From assembly GCA_900318645.1 (NCBI GenBank), contig ONLH01000009.1:1-64000 (forward strand): a DNA stretch of 64,000 nt, given 5' to 3'. The DNA is from an uncultured Prevotellaceae bacterium. Its GTDB lineage: Bacteria; Bacteroidota; Bacteroidia; Bacteroidales; Muribaculaceae. The notes under the pieces were generated by a model. It worked only from the letters and a program-made list of their open reading frames with translations. It did not search any database and was not told the DNA's origin. Position numbers and translations under genes: made by a program. This document shows, in pieces, positions 35,433 to 43,660 of this stretch (its first letter is position 1; every line of letters starts with the position of its first letter).

Positions 35433-36530
35433 TCACCTCAGCGACAGCTGGTAATTGTAATACTTCTCGTTGCCGGTGATGTCCTCTACCACCTTGATGA
35501 ACGGCGGCATCTCCACCTTGTCGCCTTCCTTGACGCCCTCGAGCTCCAGAATCTGCATGCCCAGCTTCGGCTCGATGTAGGTGTCTAGCTCAAAGTAGCG
35601 GTTTTTCCACACAAAGCATTTACGCATCTTGCTGATGGGCTTGCGGTTAGGATCGGCCAGTTGCAGCAGGTCAACATACTGCTGGGCTGTGATACGGCGC
35701 TCGGTCTCGATCTGCTTGTCGCTGCTCACGGTCTTCTTAATGGTCTGGAAATAGACATAGCTGCCTTGCCAGCCGCGTTTGCGTACGCGCATCTCTGTGC
35801 CAGGCTCGCTCAGCAGATAGGTCTGGGTGATTTCGCTCTCGGTGTAGTCGGGGATGTCGCCCGTCACCTCGACGATATATTTCCGCTCTTGTTCGATGGG
35901 GCTGGGAACGCCCAGCACTGTCGAAATCTCGTTCAGTACATGGCGCAGCTTGTCATCAAAGTCCATGTGGTTACCAATCACACGCAGGTGGGGATGACCC
36001 GTCCAAGCGCTCAATACCTTGCGGTCGAGCTCACGTGCCAGCTCCACGTCCTCGCTGCGGAACTTGTTGTTCTCGTTGGTATAGAACTGCTCGGCGCCGG
36101 CAGCGGCGGTTACCATGTGCAGGATGGCCTCATAGCGGGCATCGCGCAGCTTCACGGTGTTAGTGCCCATCTCCTCGGTCAGCGCCTCCCAAATCTCAGG
36201 GGAAACATAGGCACTGATGTCCATCGTGCCGCGGTCGCACACGATGAGCACGGGCTTGCTGCATTGAGCCGCCATCTTGGCGAAATGATCCTCCAGTTCC
36301 AGCTGGATATTGAGCGTCGATTTCTCGGCTTCAAAGAACAAAGCCTTGTTCTGAGTCAGGTAGTTGATGCCTGCGCTGCTGAACATCGTCGGCACCTCAG
36401 GAATCGCAAACACCTGGAATCCCAAGCCGCTAAAGTGCTCAATGATCCTCGCCATAGCGGTGGTCTTACCGGCACACGGCCCACCTGTCAATACAATCTT
36501 TGTGATCTTATTGGTAATCTTATCGGTCAT
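35433..36530 (-). CDS. AAA-type NTPase fused to CYTH domain
   Basis: 365 residues from the ATG at 36530 (MTDKITNKITKIVLTGGPCAGKTT). The N-terminal domain (about 8-185) is a P-loop NTPase of the AAA_28 type: Walker A GGPCAGKTT and a Walker B-like VLIVCDRGTMD. From about residue 190 a CYTH fold follows: the signature IEQERKYIV (EXEXK-like), then RVRKRGWQGSYVYFQTIKK, KMRKCFVWKNRYFELDTYI and LEGVKEG. CYTH enzymes act on triphosphates or inorganic polyphosphate. The same two-domain layout is known in the eukaryotic TTD14-type proteins. The substrate here is not known. Monocistronic with its own promoter. Confidence 0.87.
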   Translation of the reverse strand: MTDKITNKITKIVLTGGPCAGKTTAMARIIEHFSGLGFQVFAIPEVPTMFSSAGINYLTQNKALFFEAEKSTLNIQLELEDHFAKMAAQCSKPVLIVCDRGTMDISAYVSPEIWEALTEEMGTNTVKLRDARYEAILHMVTAAAGAEQFYTNENNKFRSEDVELARELDRKVLSAWTGHPHLRVIGNHMDFDDKLRHVLNEISTVLGVPSPIEQERKYIVEVTGDIPDYTESEITQTYLLSEPGTEMRVRKRGWQGSYVYFQTIKKTVSSDKQIETERRITAQQYVDLLQLADPNRKPISKMRKCFVWKNRYFELDTYIEPKLGMQILELEGVKEGDKVEMPPFIKVVEDITGNEKYYNYQLSLR

Positions 36531-36579
36531 TTTTTCGTGATTGGATATTATCAAAATTCGGTTTTCAAGAAACAAATGC

Positions 36580-36610
36580 CAAATTTACAACTATTCTGCC
36601 ACCCCCACAA
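36580..36610 (-). promoter_or_regulatory. Promoter of the AAA-CYTH gene
   Basis: Minus-strand TTG (36610-36608), 20-nt spacer, TAAATTTG (36587-36580). Confidence 0.75.
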
Positions 36611-36684
36611 TCTTTTCCTCCTAAAAGATGTGAAAAACACCTTCAACCACCAGGATGGAATACCTCTTCGTCACGCCCCCACCT

Positions 36685-38178
36685 TCAGCGCTTTGTGGGA
36701 AAAAGAATCGTGAGCAGCGATGCTCCCAGCCCGTAGTAAACGGCATCGCCTGGCAGCGACAAGGCATTGGCTAACAGCATCGCGGCCACGCCGATTGGCA
36801 TCGACAACAGCACGCGGCGAGCTTGGAATCGGCCGGGGCACCAAAGCGCAAAACTCAACGGGAACAAGATTGCCACAGCTCGCAAGCCCAACGACAGGAA
36901 TCCCAGGTCGTTGATGAAACTGCCGTTGAACAGTATCGCTACGATGAACGCCATCATCAGGATGCCGACAATCGACAGACGCGTCTGGGTCAGAGGCGAT
37001 AGGGGAGAGTCCTTCATGCCCAAGCGCCGTTTCAGGTTACCGTACACGTCACGAACTAGAATCGTCGAGGCCCCTAACGAGAGTCCGCTACCGCACCCCA
37101 GGATATTGATCAGCATGGTACCCAGCAACAAACCACCGAGCCAGGCTGGCAAGTGCTCCAACACAAAGGTAGGAAACGCCAGCGCTGTACCGTCGATGAC
37201 TCCTAAACCAGCCGGCACTTTTTCACCCATTTGCTGGATTCCAGCCAATTCGCTGCTCGTGATATAATGTCCGCGCATGTACAGCCCCACCAGTGTGCAT
37301 GCCGCACCGATGATGGGCATAAACAGCGAACACAACACGGCGCCGCGGCGTGCCTTGCGCGTCGATGCCGCTGACCATATGCACTGAGCGTAGGTTTGGG
37401 TGGACACGACGCCCAGGATAAGCGACAGGCATCCACCCATATCCTTAAAGAAACCGCGGGCAAATGGACTGCCGTAACGGTGATGGATGCTCTCGATGTC
37501 GGTCAAGTTATTGAGTCCTGCCAGTTGGGGAGTGTCCATGTAAACGTGGTCAATGCTCTCGCGCAGGCCTGTCCAGCCGCCAGCGATGTGCCACACAACG
37601 ACACCGGCTACCACCGAACTGATATACAGAAGCACCAGCTTGACGATGCCACTGGCCCCGGCACTACGGATGCCACCAAATAGTACCAGCAGCATGATGA
37701 GCACAGCACTCACTACCGACGCCCATATCAGATGAATGCCGAACAGGCTGGTAATCATTGCCGACGATGACAACACTTGTGACACGATGCTGATGAAAAT
37801 ACCGATCAGGAACAGGATAGAACCCACGGTCTCGGCCTTGTGCCCGTATTCGCGGCTCACCACCTCAAGTAGGGTAGAGCACCCGCTACGACGCAATGGC
37901 CCGGCATAGAGAAGTCCTAATATTAACGAGCCCAGGCCTGCTCCAATGGTGAACCACCATGCCGACACGCCGTAGCAGAAGGCCAGCTGTGCTGTGCCGA
38001 TGGTGCTTTGACCGCCTGCCAGCGTGCCCAACAGCGCACCGCACACCATCCAGCTGCCACTATTGCCGCCGGTAGTGAAACTTTGGGCGTCCTTGACTTT
38101 GCGACCTGACAGCCAGCTCACGGCAAGCAGTAGGGTCACTGTCAGCACGATACCTGCAATATGTACAATCGATACCAT
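36685..38178 (-). CDS. Sodium:solute symporter family transporter
   Basis: 497 residues with about thirteen hydrophobic segments. SSS hallmarks are the N-terminal TM1 and SFTTGGNSGSWMVCGALLGTLAGGQSTIG, the WWFTIGAGLGSLILGLLYAGPLRR block and the middle GGCLSLILGVVSTQTYAQ. It probably imports an organic solute with sodium. The substrate (sugar, amino acid, nucleoside or other) cannot be assigned, and no catabolic genes lie beside it. It lies 154 nt upstream of the AAA-CYTH gene on the same strand, with a separate promoter between. Confidence 0.88.
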   Translation of the reverse strand: MVSIVHIAGIVLTVTLLLAVSWLSGRKVKDAQSFTTGGNSGSWMVCGALLGTLAGGQSTIGTAQLAFCYGVSAWWFTIGAGLGSLILGLLYAGPLRRSGCSTLLEVVSREYGHKAETVGSILFLIGIFISIVSQVLSSSAMITSLFGIHLIWASVVSAVLIMLLVLFGGIRSAGASGIVKLVLLYISSVVAGVVVWHIAGGWTGLRESIDHVYMDTPQLAGLNNLTDIESIHHRYGSPFARGFFKDMGGCLSLILGVVSTQTYAQCIWSAASTRKARRGAVLCSLFMPIIGAACTLVGLYMRGHYITSSELAGIQQMGEKVPAGLGVIDGTALAFPTFVLEHLPAWLGGLLLGTMLINILGCGSGLSLGASTILVRDVYGNLKRRLGMKDSPLSPLTQTRLSIVGILMMAFIVAILFNGSFINDLGFLSLGLRAVAILFPLSFALWCPGRFQARRVLLSMPIGVAAMLLANALSLPGDAVYYGLGASLLTILFPTKR

Positions 38179-38200
38179 TGCTTCATCAACAAATAGACCG

Positions 38201-38208
38201 CAAAGGTA
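38201..38208 (-). promoter_or_regulatory. -7 box of the symporter gene
   Basis: TACCTTTG on the minus strand 22 nt before the ATG; no matching TTG. Confidence 0.5.
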
Positions 38209-38340
38209 GCAAAAATTTCATTATCCCGTTCATCGGATTCTTCACCGTTTTTGGACAACTTTTTCTTCTGTTTGATGAAAAAAGTGATCACTTTTAGATG
38301 AAAAACCCGAAACTGTTAATAAATAATGTGTGCTAAAAGT

Positions 38341-38370
38341 TTGTTTCTTGTGTTTTTTGATGTAATTTTG
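38341..38370 (+). promoter_or_regulatory. Promoter of the dockerin/vWA/FGE gene
   Basis: TTG (38341-38343), 19-nt spacer, TAATTTTG (38363-38370). A leader of about 65 nt precedes the ATG at 38441. Confidence 0.75.
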
Positions 38371-38440
38371 TAGGTTGAAAGTTGCGCCTCGCTTTGGACG
38401 CACGATAGCAATGATAATAACACTAAATATTTGAACCAAT

Positions 38441-40417
38441 ATGATGAGATTAACTACTCTTTTTTCGTTGTGTTTACTCTCAGTAGCCATCGCTTTTGCC
38501 GGACCTCGGCATTACTCGAGTAATATTGAGGGTGACGTGAATGCTGACGGTGATGTGAACATTGCCGACATCAATGTGGTGACCGATGCCATCCTGTCTA
38601 ACTTGCACGACAGCAAGTGTGACGTCAACCAGGACGGAGACATCAACATTGCCGACCTCAACTACCTGATTGACCTGATCCTTACCGGTCCCGTCAAGCC
38701 GACTGTAGATACTGGCATGTACATGGGCGTGATCGGTTACAACCAGACCTTGATGACCAAGGAGATCTCATTCCTTGACTCAACGACAGTTGCAGACTTC
38801 AATGATTTCATTGATGGACGACTCTACACCCAGCAGGGACGTCTGCTCTATTACTCTGTTGATCAAGCGCTTGACATGCTTAATAGAGCAAAGTATCCGC
38901 AGAACCTCCAGAATGTCGCTATTGTCACTGTCACCAAGGGACTCGATCAGGGTTCGCTCATGATGACCGACAAGTATGACACCGAGGCTGAGTATGCTCA
39001 GGCATTGCAATCACGCATCGCCGACGAGCGAATCTACGGACGTGCTATCAAGGCCTACACCGTCGGACTGCTTAACCCGACAGTCAAGGACGAGACCCAG
39101 TTCCGTGCCAACCTCTACGCTCTGGCAAGTGATTCTACCAAGGCCATGGAGGTCAACAGCAACGCTGACGTAACTGCCAGTTTCCATGCTATTGCCGATG
39201 ACCTGGTTGCTCACAACATGTCTGAGAACCTCACGCTCGTATTCCCCGGTGTGGGAACGGGAACGCGCATCCGCTTCACGCTTGACGATGTCAACGAGGA
39301 GACCGTTAATGACTCACAGGTTTACATCGAGGGTACCTTCTCGCTCAAGACCCGCAGCTTGACCGATATCACCTATCAGGGCATGACTTGCAATGCAGGT
39401 GACAGCGTCGCTGCTTCTAGCGTTGACGGTATGTTCGTTTCGCTGCTCTTCACTGGCATTCAGTTGTATACCGAGGAACCCATTGAGAAGGAGAAGATTC
39501 AGGAGTGGTACTGGGTAGAGGACCAGGAGACTTGGGCTCTTAGCACCGAGTTCTCACCCTACCGCCTCCCCGAGGTTGAAAGTACCTACTCAAGCGCTCT
39601 GGTAATGCTTCTGCTCGACTGCAGTTCAGTTCTTGAAGACGAATTTGGCGAGCTTCAGACGGCCGCCAAGAGCTTCATTGACCGTATGCAGAACTACACC
39701 GCTACTCCTGACACCATCCCCGGTCTCTACACCGTCAATGGCGTATCGTTCCAGATGGTTGACATCGAGGGCGGAACCTTCACGATGGGTGTGGACAGTG
39801 CCGTTGTCTATACCGGTGAGGCCAACATCGATGAGATGCCCGCTCATGAAGTGACCGTTTCATCCTTCTCGATGTGTGAAACCGAAGTGACTCAGGAATT
39901 GTGGCACGCAGTGATGGGAACAAATCCCAGCAATTTCACCGATGATCCTCAGCGTCCTGTTGAGAATGTCAGCTGGGAGGACTGCCAGGAGTTCATTTCT
40001 CGACTCAACGAGCTCACGGGCAAGAATTTCCGTCTGCCCACCGAGGCCGAGTGGGAATTTGCCGCCCGCGGTGGTAACTTGGCTAACGGTTCGCTCTTCT
40101 CTGGTAGCAACAACATTGATGATGTGGCTTGGTTCTACTTCAATAGTGAATTTGGAACCCATGCCGTTGCCTCAAAGTTGGCCAATGAGCTTGGTCTGTA
40201 TGACATGAGCGGTAACGTGGGTGAGTGGTGCAGCGACTGGTATGGCACATATCCCGTTGAGCCTCAGGTTGACCCCGTTGGTCCTGAGAATGGCACACGT
40301 CGCGTATTCCGTGGTGGTAGCTGGCGCTGCATCAGTCGTGAGTGCCGCAACACCTCGCGCAACTCCGACGCCCTCAACTTGGGATCTGATGAGGTAGGTC
40401 TGCGTCTCGCTCTGTAA
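38441..40417 (+). CDS. Secreted protein: N-terminal dockerin, vWA-like and FGE/SUMF1 domains
   Basis: 658 residues. A signal peptide (MRLTTLFSLCLLSVAIAFA) is followed at once by a dockerin pair, GDVNADGDVNIADI / CDVNQDGDINIADL (from 38531); in the other dockerin proteins here it is C-terminal. Residues about 90-290 resemble a vWA-type domain (YYSVDQALDMLNRA, NVAIVTVTKGLDQGS, AYTVGL). The C-terminal 220 residues are a formylglycine-generating-enzyme domain: GGTFTMGVD, EMPAHEVTVSSFSMCETEVTQ, NVSWEDCQEFISRLN, LPTEAEWEFAARGG and LYDMSGNVGEWCSDWY. The ending RGGSWRCISREC keeps Cys at both active-site positions of catalytic FGEs. No sulfatase gene lies nearby, so the role may be binding or structure. 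Confidence 0.82.
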   Translation: MMRLTTLFSLCLLSVAIAFAGPRHYSSNIEGDVNADGDVNIADINVVTDAILSNLHDSKCDVNQDGDINIADLNYLIDLILTGPVKPTVDTGMYMGVIGYNQTLMTKEISFLDSTTVADFNDFIDGRLYTQQGRLLYYSVDQALDMLNRAKYPQNLQNVAIVTVTKGLDQGSLMMTDKYDTEAEYAQALQSRIADERIYGRAIKAYTVGLLNPTVKDETQFRANLYALASDSTKAMEVNSNADVTASFHAIADDLVAHNMSENLTLVFPGVGTGTRIRFTLDDVNEETVNDSQVYIEGTFSLKTRSLTDITYQGMTCNAGDSVAASSVDGMFVSLLFTGIQLYTEEPIEKEKIQEWYWVEDQETWALSTEFSPYRLPEVESTYSSALVMLLLDCSSVLEDEFGELQTAAKSFIDRMQNYTATPDTIPGLYTVNGVSFQMVDIEGGTFTMGVDSAVVYTGEANIDEMPAHEVTVSSFSMCETEVTQELWHAVMGTNPSNFTDDPQRPVENVSWEDCQEFISRLNELTGKNFRLPTEAEWEFAARGGNLANGSLFSGSNNIDDVAWFYFNSEFGTHAVASKLANELGLYDMSGNVGEWCSDWYGTYPVEPQVDPVGPENGTRRVFRGGSWRCISRECRNTSRNSDALNLGSDEVGLRLAL

Positions 40418-40444
40418 TCAAGAACGAAGACTCTGAGAAACATG

Positions 40445-40491
40445 TTGCGCCCTGATGATGACGGCTCTCGTCTCATCGGGCGCAATTTTTT
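40445..40491 (+). terminator. Terminator after the FGE-domain gene
   Basis: Arms TTGCGCCC(T)GATGA (40445-40458) and TCATCGGGCGCAA (40473-40485), then six T. Confidence 0.9.
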
Positions 40492-40492
40492 A

Positions 40493-40523
40493 TTGGCAAT
40501 TATGCCTTTTTGTACTATCTTTG
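40493..40523 (+). promoter_or_regulatory. Promoter of the PrsW-type gene
   Basis: TTG (40493-40495) begins 2 nt after the terminator; 20-nt spacer; TATCTTTG (40516-40523). Confidence 0.75.
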
Positions 40524-40551
40524 TCCTCTGTTGATAAAAACCGATTGAATT

Positions 40552-41355
40552 ATGTTGCTCATTATTGCTACAGCATTGTTGCCGGTCTTCATCCTCGGCT
40601 GGTGGATATACAGGAAAGACGCGATAAGACCTGAACCGTTGAAACAGCTGCTTGCTGCTTTCTTCTATGGTGTGGGATCCGCATTTGTCGCGATGGTGTT
40701 GGCCACCCCGTTGACCTTGATGATTGGGTTCAATTCTCTTGAGCAGATGAATACCTTGGGTGATGCCTTGTCGGTGGCGCTGTTTTCTGCGGCGATACCC
40801 GAAGAAATCGCCAAGCTCACGATGCTCTGGCTCTTCCTGCGCAGGAATCCTTATTATGACGAGTACCTTGACGGTATCGTCTATGCCGCCTGTGTCGGCT
40901 TGGGCTTTGCGGGGGCCGAGAATATCCTCTATCTGTTCCAGAGTCCGGACTGGCTGATTACCGGTGTAATGAGAGGACTCACCGCAGTGCCCGCCCATTT
41001 CGCCATTGCTTGTGCCATGGGTTATTTCTACAGCAAGCGCCACTTCGGTGACCGCAGCAAACTGACGGCTGCCTGTGTGCTGGGTGTGCCTATTCTCATC
41101 CATTGGATTTATGATGCTTTGGCCTTCAGCGAGGGCATATTTCCCGCGATTTCGGTGCTCATCAGCATCCTGTTCGTATTGCTCATTTGGCGGGTTTACA
41201 AGAGCACCATGCGCCGCATTAACGCCCTGGAGCAGTTAGACCGGGCCCGCATGACACCTCCTCCTTTCCCCGGAGGCCTTTCCTCTCCCGGTGGCAGCCC
41301 CCTGCCGCCCCCTCTTCCTCCTCACAATAATAACAATAACACTCCCCTGGCCTAA
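40552..41355 (+). CDS. PrsW-family intramembrane metalloprotease
   Basis: 267 residues with seven to eight membrane segments. PrsW/CPBP-like motifs are IPEEIAKL (Glu pair), GLGFAGAENILYLF, VPAHFAIACAMGYFY and ILIHWIYDALAF, which together give the Glu and His ligands. Bacillus PrsW cleaves an anti-sigma factor; no sigma/anti-sigma pair is encoded here, so the substrate is unknown. The C-terminal 35 residues are a cytoplasmic or periplasmic Pro-rich tail (PPPFPGG, PPPLPPHNNNNN). Its stop codon lies in the loop of a terminator hairpin. Confidence 0.87.
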   Translation: MLLIIATALLPVFILGWWIYRKDAIRPEPLKQLLAAFFYGVGSAFVAMVLATPLTLMIGFNSLEQMNTLGDALSVALFSAAIPEEIAKLTMLWLFLRRNPYYDEYLDGIVYAACVGLGFAGAENILYLFQSPDWLITGVMRGLTAVPAHFAIACAMGYFYSKRHFGDRSKLTAACVLGVPILIHWIYDALAFSEGIFPAISVLISILFVLLIWRVYKSTMRRINALEQLDRARMTPPPFPGGLSSPGGSPLPPPLPPHNNNNNTPLA

Positions 41356-41370
41356 ATCCCAGGGGAGTGT
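41339..41370. terminator. Terminator hairpin overlapping a stop codon
   Basis: Arms ACACTCCCCTGG (41339-41350) and CCAGGGGAGTGT (41359-41370). The TAA stop of the PrsW-type gene (41353-41355) is in the loop. On the minus strand a T-rich run follows, so it can also end the convergent S41 transcript. Confidence 0.8.
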
Positions 41371-41398
41371 GAAATAACAATATTAACCTTTAAAACTA

Positions 41399-41450
41399 CT
41401 ATAGCCACCTATATCACTATAGCTTCTATAGTATCTTTTACTTCTATAGG
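41399..41450. repeat. CTATAG short tandem repeat, locus 1
   Basis: Several CTATAG copies at about 9-19-nt spacing between convergent genes. Confidence 0.65.
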
Positions 41451-41451
41451 C

Positions 41452-43077
41452 TCACTTCACTAGCCTCTCATACTCTGGATTACCTTCCCTCAGCAGGCGG
41501 TCATAGCGCTCGCGGTCATTCAATACCTCTACGGCGGCTTGCAGGTCGCGGTTACGGTGGTTGATGATCACGTTATAGGCGCTGGAATCTCCGTACACTC
41601 CTCGAGCGATAAGCCCCTTGATAATCGCTTTCAGCAGCTGTTCGCTCTGGCGGTACTTCTCCTCGTCATATTTGATGCTGTCCTGCTCTCCCATCGCGAT
41701 AAAGTCACGCATCATCTCGTCGGTGACAACAAAACCGTTATCAAAGTCTTTCAGGTTCTTGAACTGCTTTGAGACTTGCTTGCGGTTCTTGTCCACATAC
41801 TTGATCGAGTACTGGTTGATGATACCCTTGGCGCTCAGGTCGCGATAGTAGGTGCTATATTCTGTCGTGTCGATGGGAACATACACATCGGGCATCACAC
41901 CGCCACCGCCATAGATGGTACGGCCGTTCAGCCGCGTGGTATAGCGCAGCGAGTCGTTGAACTGGATGCTGTCCAGGCAGTAGTATTCGCCTTCGTTGGC
42001 ACGGTCAAGCAGCTCGTGCTCGTAGGCTTTCTTGTCACCGCGGTGATAGGGCTTCTGGATGCAGCGTCCGCTAGGCGTGTAGTAGCGTGCTACGGTCAGG
42101 CGCATCATCGAACCGTCCTCAAACTTGAACGGCCTCTGCACCAGCCCCTTACCGAAGGTCCTCCGGCCAACGACTACAGCGCGGTCCCAGTCCTGCATCG
42201 CACCGGCAAAAATCTCTGCTGCCGAGGCCGAGTACTGGTTGACAATCACAACCATGTGAAGGTCTTTATAATCGCCCCAACCATTGGCATTGGCCTCGTT
42301 GCGGGGCGAGTTGTCTCCCTCGGTATAGACCATCAGTTGGCCACGCTCCAGGAACTCGTTGCACATGTCGATAGCGGCATTCAAGTAACCACCGCCGTTG
42401 TCGCTCAGGTCCATCACCAGCTGGGTCATGCCTTGCTTCTGCAGCTCTTTCAGCGCGTCGATCATCTCCTCGTGGGTCTTGGCTCCAAAACGTGAGATGC
42501 GCAGGTAACCCGTGCGTTCATCGAGCATGTACTTTGCGTCGATGCTGTACACGGGGATGTTGTCGCGTGTGATGCGGAAGGTGATTAATTCTTTCACGCC
42601 GGGACGTTTCACCTTGATGGTGACATTGGTGCCCTTCTTGCCACGCAGGCGTTTCTGGATATCACTGTTTTTCATCTTCACGCCCGCTATGGTCGTGTCG
42701 TTCACATAGATGATACGGTCACCTGCCAACACGCCTACGCGCTCGCTCGGGCCTCCAGGAACGGTCTGGATAACGTAGAGCGTGTCGTTGCTCATGTTGA
42801 ACTGGATACCCACGCCGCTGAACTCGCCCTGCAGGGGCTCTTCCAGTTCCTTGGTCTCCTTGGCATCGGTGTAGCTCGAGTGGGGGTCAAGACTTTCAAG
42901 CATCCCCTTGATAGCATCCTCCACAAGCTTTTCCTCGTTCACTGTATCAACGTATAGGCTTGAGATAGCATACTCAGCATTCAGCAGTTTCTGCATCGCC
43001 TGGGGCATATTCCTCTGTGCCGTCATCGTAAATGACAGCACAGCCCCCATTATCACAGCAAATAATATCTTCTTCAT
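41452..43077 (-). CDS. S41-family C-terminal processing protease with PDZ domain
   Basis: 541 residues with a signal peptide (MKKILFAVIMGAVLSFTMTAQ). The S41 N-cap (AMQKLLNAEYAISSLYVDTV, LDPHSSY) precedes a PDZ domain (about 85-165, GEFSGVGIQFN, VGVLAGDRIIYVNDT) and the catalytic core: MDLSDNGGGYL, the nucleophile Ser in NQYSASAAEIFAGA and the general-base Lys in RRTFGKGLVQ. A 170-residue C-terminal region follows, typical of Bacteroidetes CtpA-like enzymes. It trims or degrades periplasmic proteins from the C-terminus. It ends the minus-strand run parE / coaD / S41. Confidence 0.95.
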   Translation of the reverse strand: MKKILFAVIMGAVLSFTMTAQRNMPQAMQKLLNAEYAISSLYVDTVNEEKLVEDAIKGMLESLDPHSSYTDAKETKELEEPLQGEFSGVGIQFNMSNDTLYVIQTVPGGPSERVGVLAGDRIIYVNDTTIAGVKMKNSDIQKRLRGKKGTNVTIKVKRPGVKELITFRITRDNIPVYSIDAKYMLDERTGYLRISRFGAKTHEEMIDALKELQKQGMTQLVMDLSDNGGGYLNAAIDMCNEFLERGQLMVYTEGDNSPRNEANANGWGDYKDLHMVVIVNQYSASAAEIFAGAMQDWDRAVVVGRRTFGKGLVQRPFKFEDGSMMRLTVARYYTPSGRCIQKPYHRGDKKAYEHELLDRANEGEYYCLDSIQFNDSLRYTTRLNGRTIYGGGGVMPDVYVPIDTTEYSTYYRDLSAKGIINQYSIKYVDKNRKQVSKQFKNLKDFDNGFVVTDEMMRDFIAMGEQDSIKYDEEKYRQSEQLLKAIIKGLIARGVYGDSSAYNVIINHRNRDLQAAVEVLNDRERYDRLLREGNPEYERLVK

Positions 43078-43107
43078 TCTCTTATTAAAAAACGTTCAAT
43101 GAACCCC

Positions 43108-43145
43108 CTATAGCATCTATAGTATCTATAGCTTCTATGTTCCTA
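43108..43145. repeat. CTATAG short tandem repeat, locus 2
   Basis: Units CTATAGCAT, CTATAGTAT, CTATAGCTT, CTATG, a clean 9-bp period, between the S41 start and the coaD stop. Confidence 0.75.
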
Positions 43146-43153
43146 TTGCCCCA

Positions 43154-43660
43154 TTAGTTTTTTACTCCTAACTCCTCCAGATCCACTCCTTTTGGCAGAT
43201 AGGCTCTCACGTCCTGGCCATACTTGAACAACTCCCTCACAATGCTGCTGCTGATGTGGCTGTCCTCGGGCAAGGTGTACAGCAGGATGGTCTCGATGCC
43301 GCTCAAGTCGCGGTTCACCTCGGCGAGGTGTTTCTCGTTTTCGAAGTCCTGAATCAGGCGGACGCCACGAACGATGAACTGGGCACCCACTTCCTTGGCG
43401 ATGTCAACGGTCATGCCGGTATAGGTCACTACTTCCACCTTGGGCTCGTCCTTGAAGACGCGTTCGATCCATTCCTTGCGCTGTTCCATTGTCATAAAAG
43501 AACGCTTATCGGCATTCACGCCGATGGCGATGACAAATCGGTCAAACATGGGCAAGGCGCGCCTCACGATAGACTCATGGCCACGGGTAAATGGATCAAA
43601 CGACCCCGGGAATATCGCCACGCGCTTTCCTTCACTATCAATGTACTGTGATGTCTTCAT
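43154..43660 (-). CDS. coaD: Pantetheine-phosphate adenylyltransferase
   Basis: 168 residues. The nucleotidyltransferase fold begins [15 protein letters not shown], with the HxGH motif seen as TRGH, and continues with [13 protein letters not shown] and the C-terminal [10 protein letters not shown], which binds the phosphopantetheine arm. It makes dephospho-CoA from 4'-phosphopantetheine and ATP. The start at 43660 gives a 12-residue extension and overlaps the end of parE by 23 nt; a start nearer to VAIFPG may be used instead. The parE-coaD adjacency is common in Bacteroidetes. Confidence 0.96.
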   Translation of the reverse strand: MKTSQYIDSEGKRVAIFPGSFDPFTRGHESIVRRALPMFDRFVIAIGVNADKRSFMTMEQRKEWIERVFKDEPKVEVVTYTGMTVDIAKEVGAQFIVRGVRLIQDFENEKHLAEVNRDLSGIETILLYTLPEDSHISSSIVRELFKYGQDVRAYLPKGVDLEELGVKN

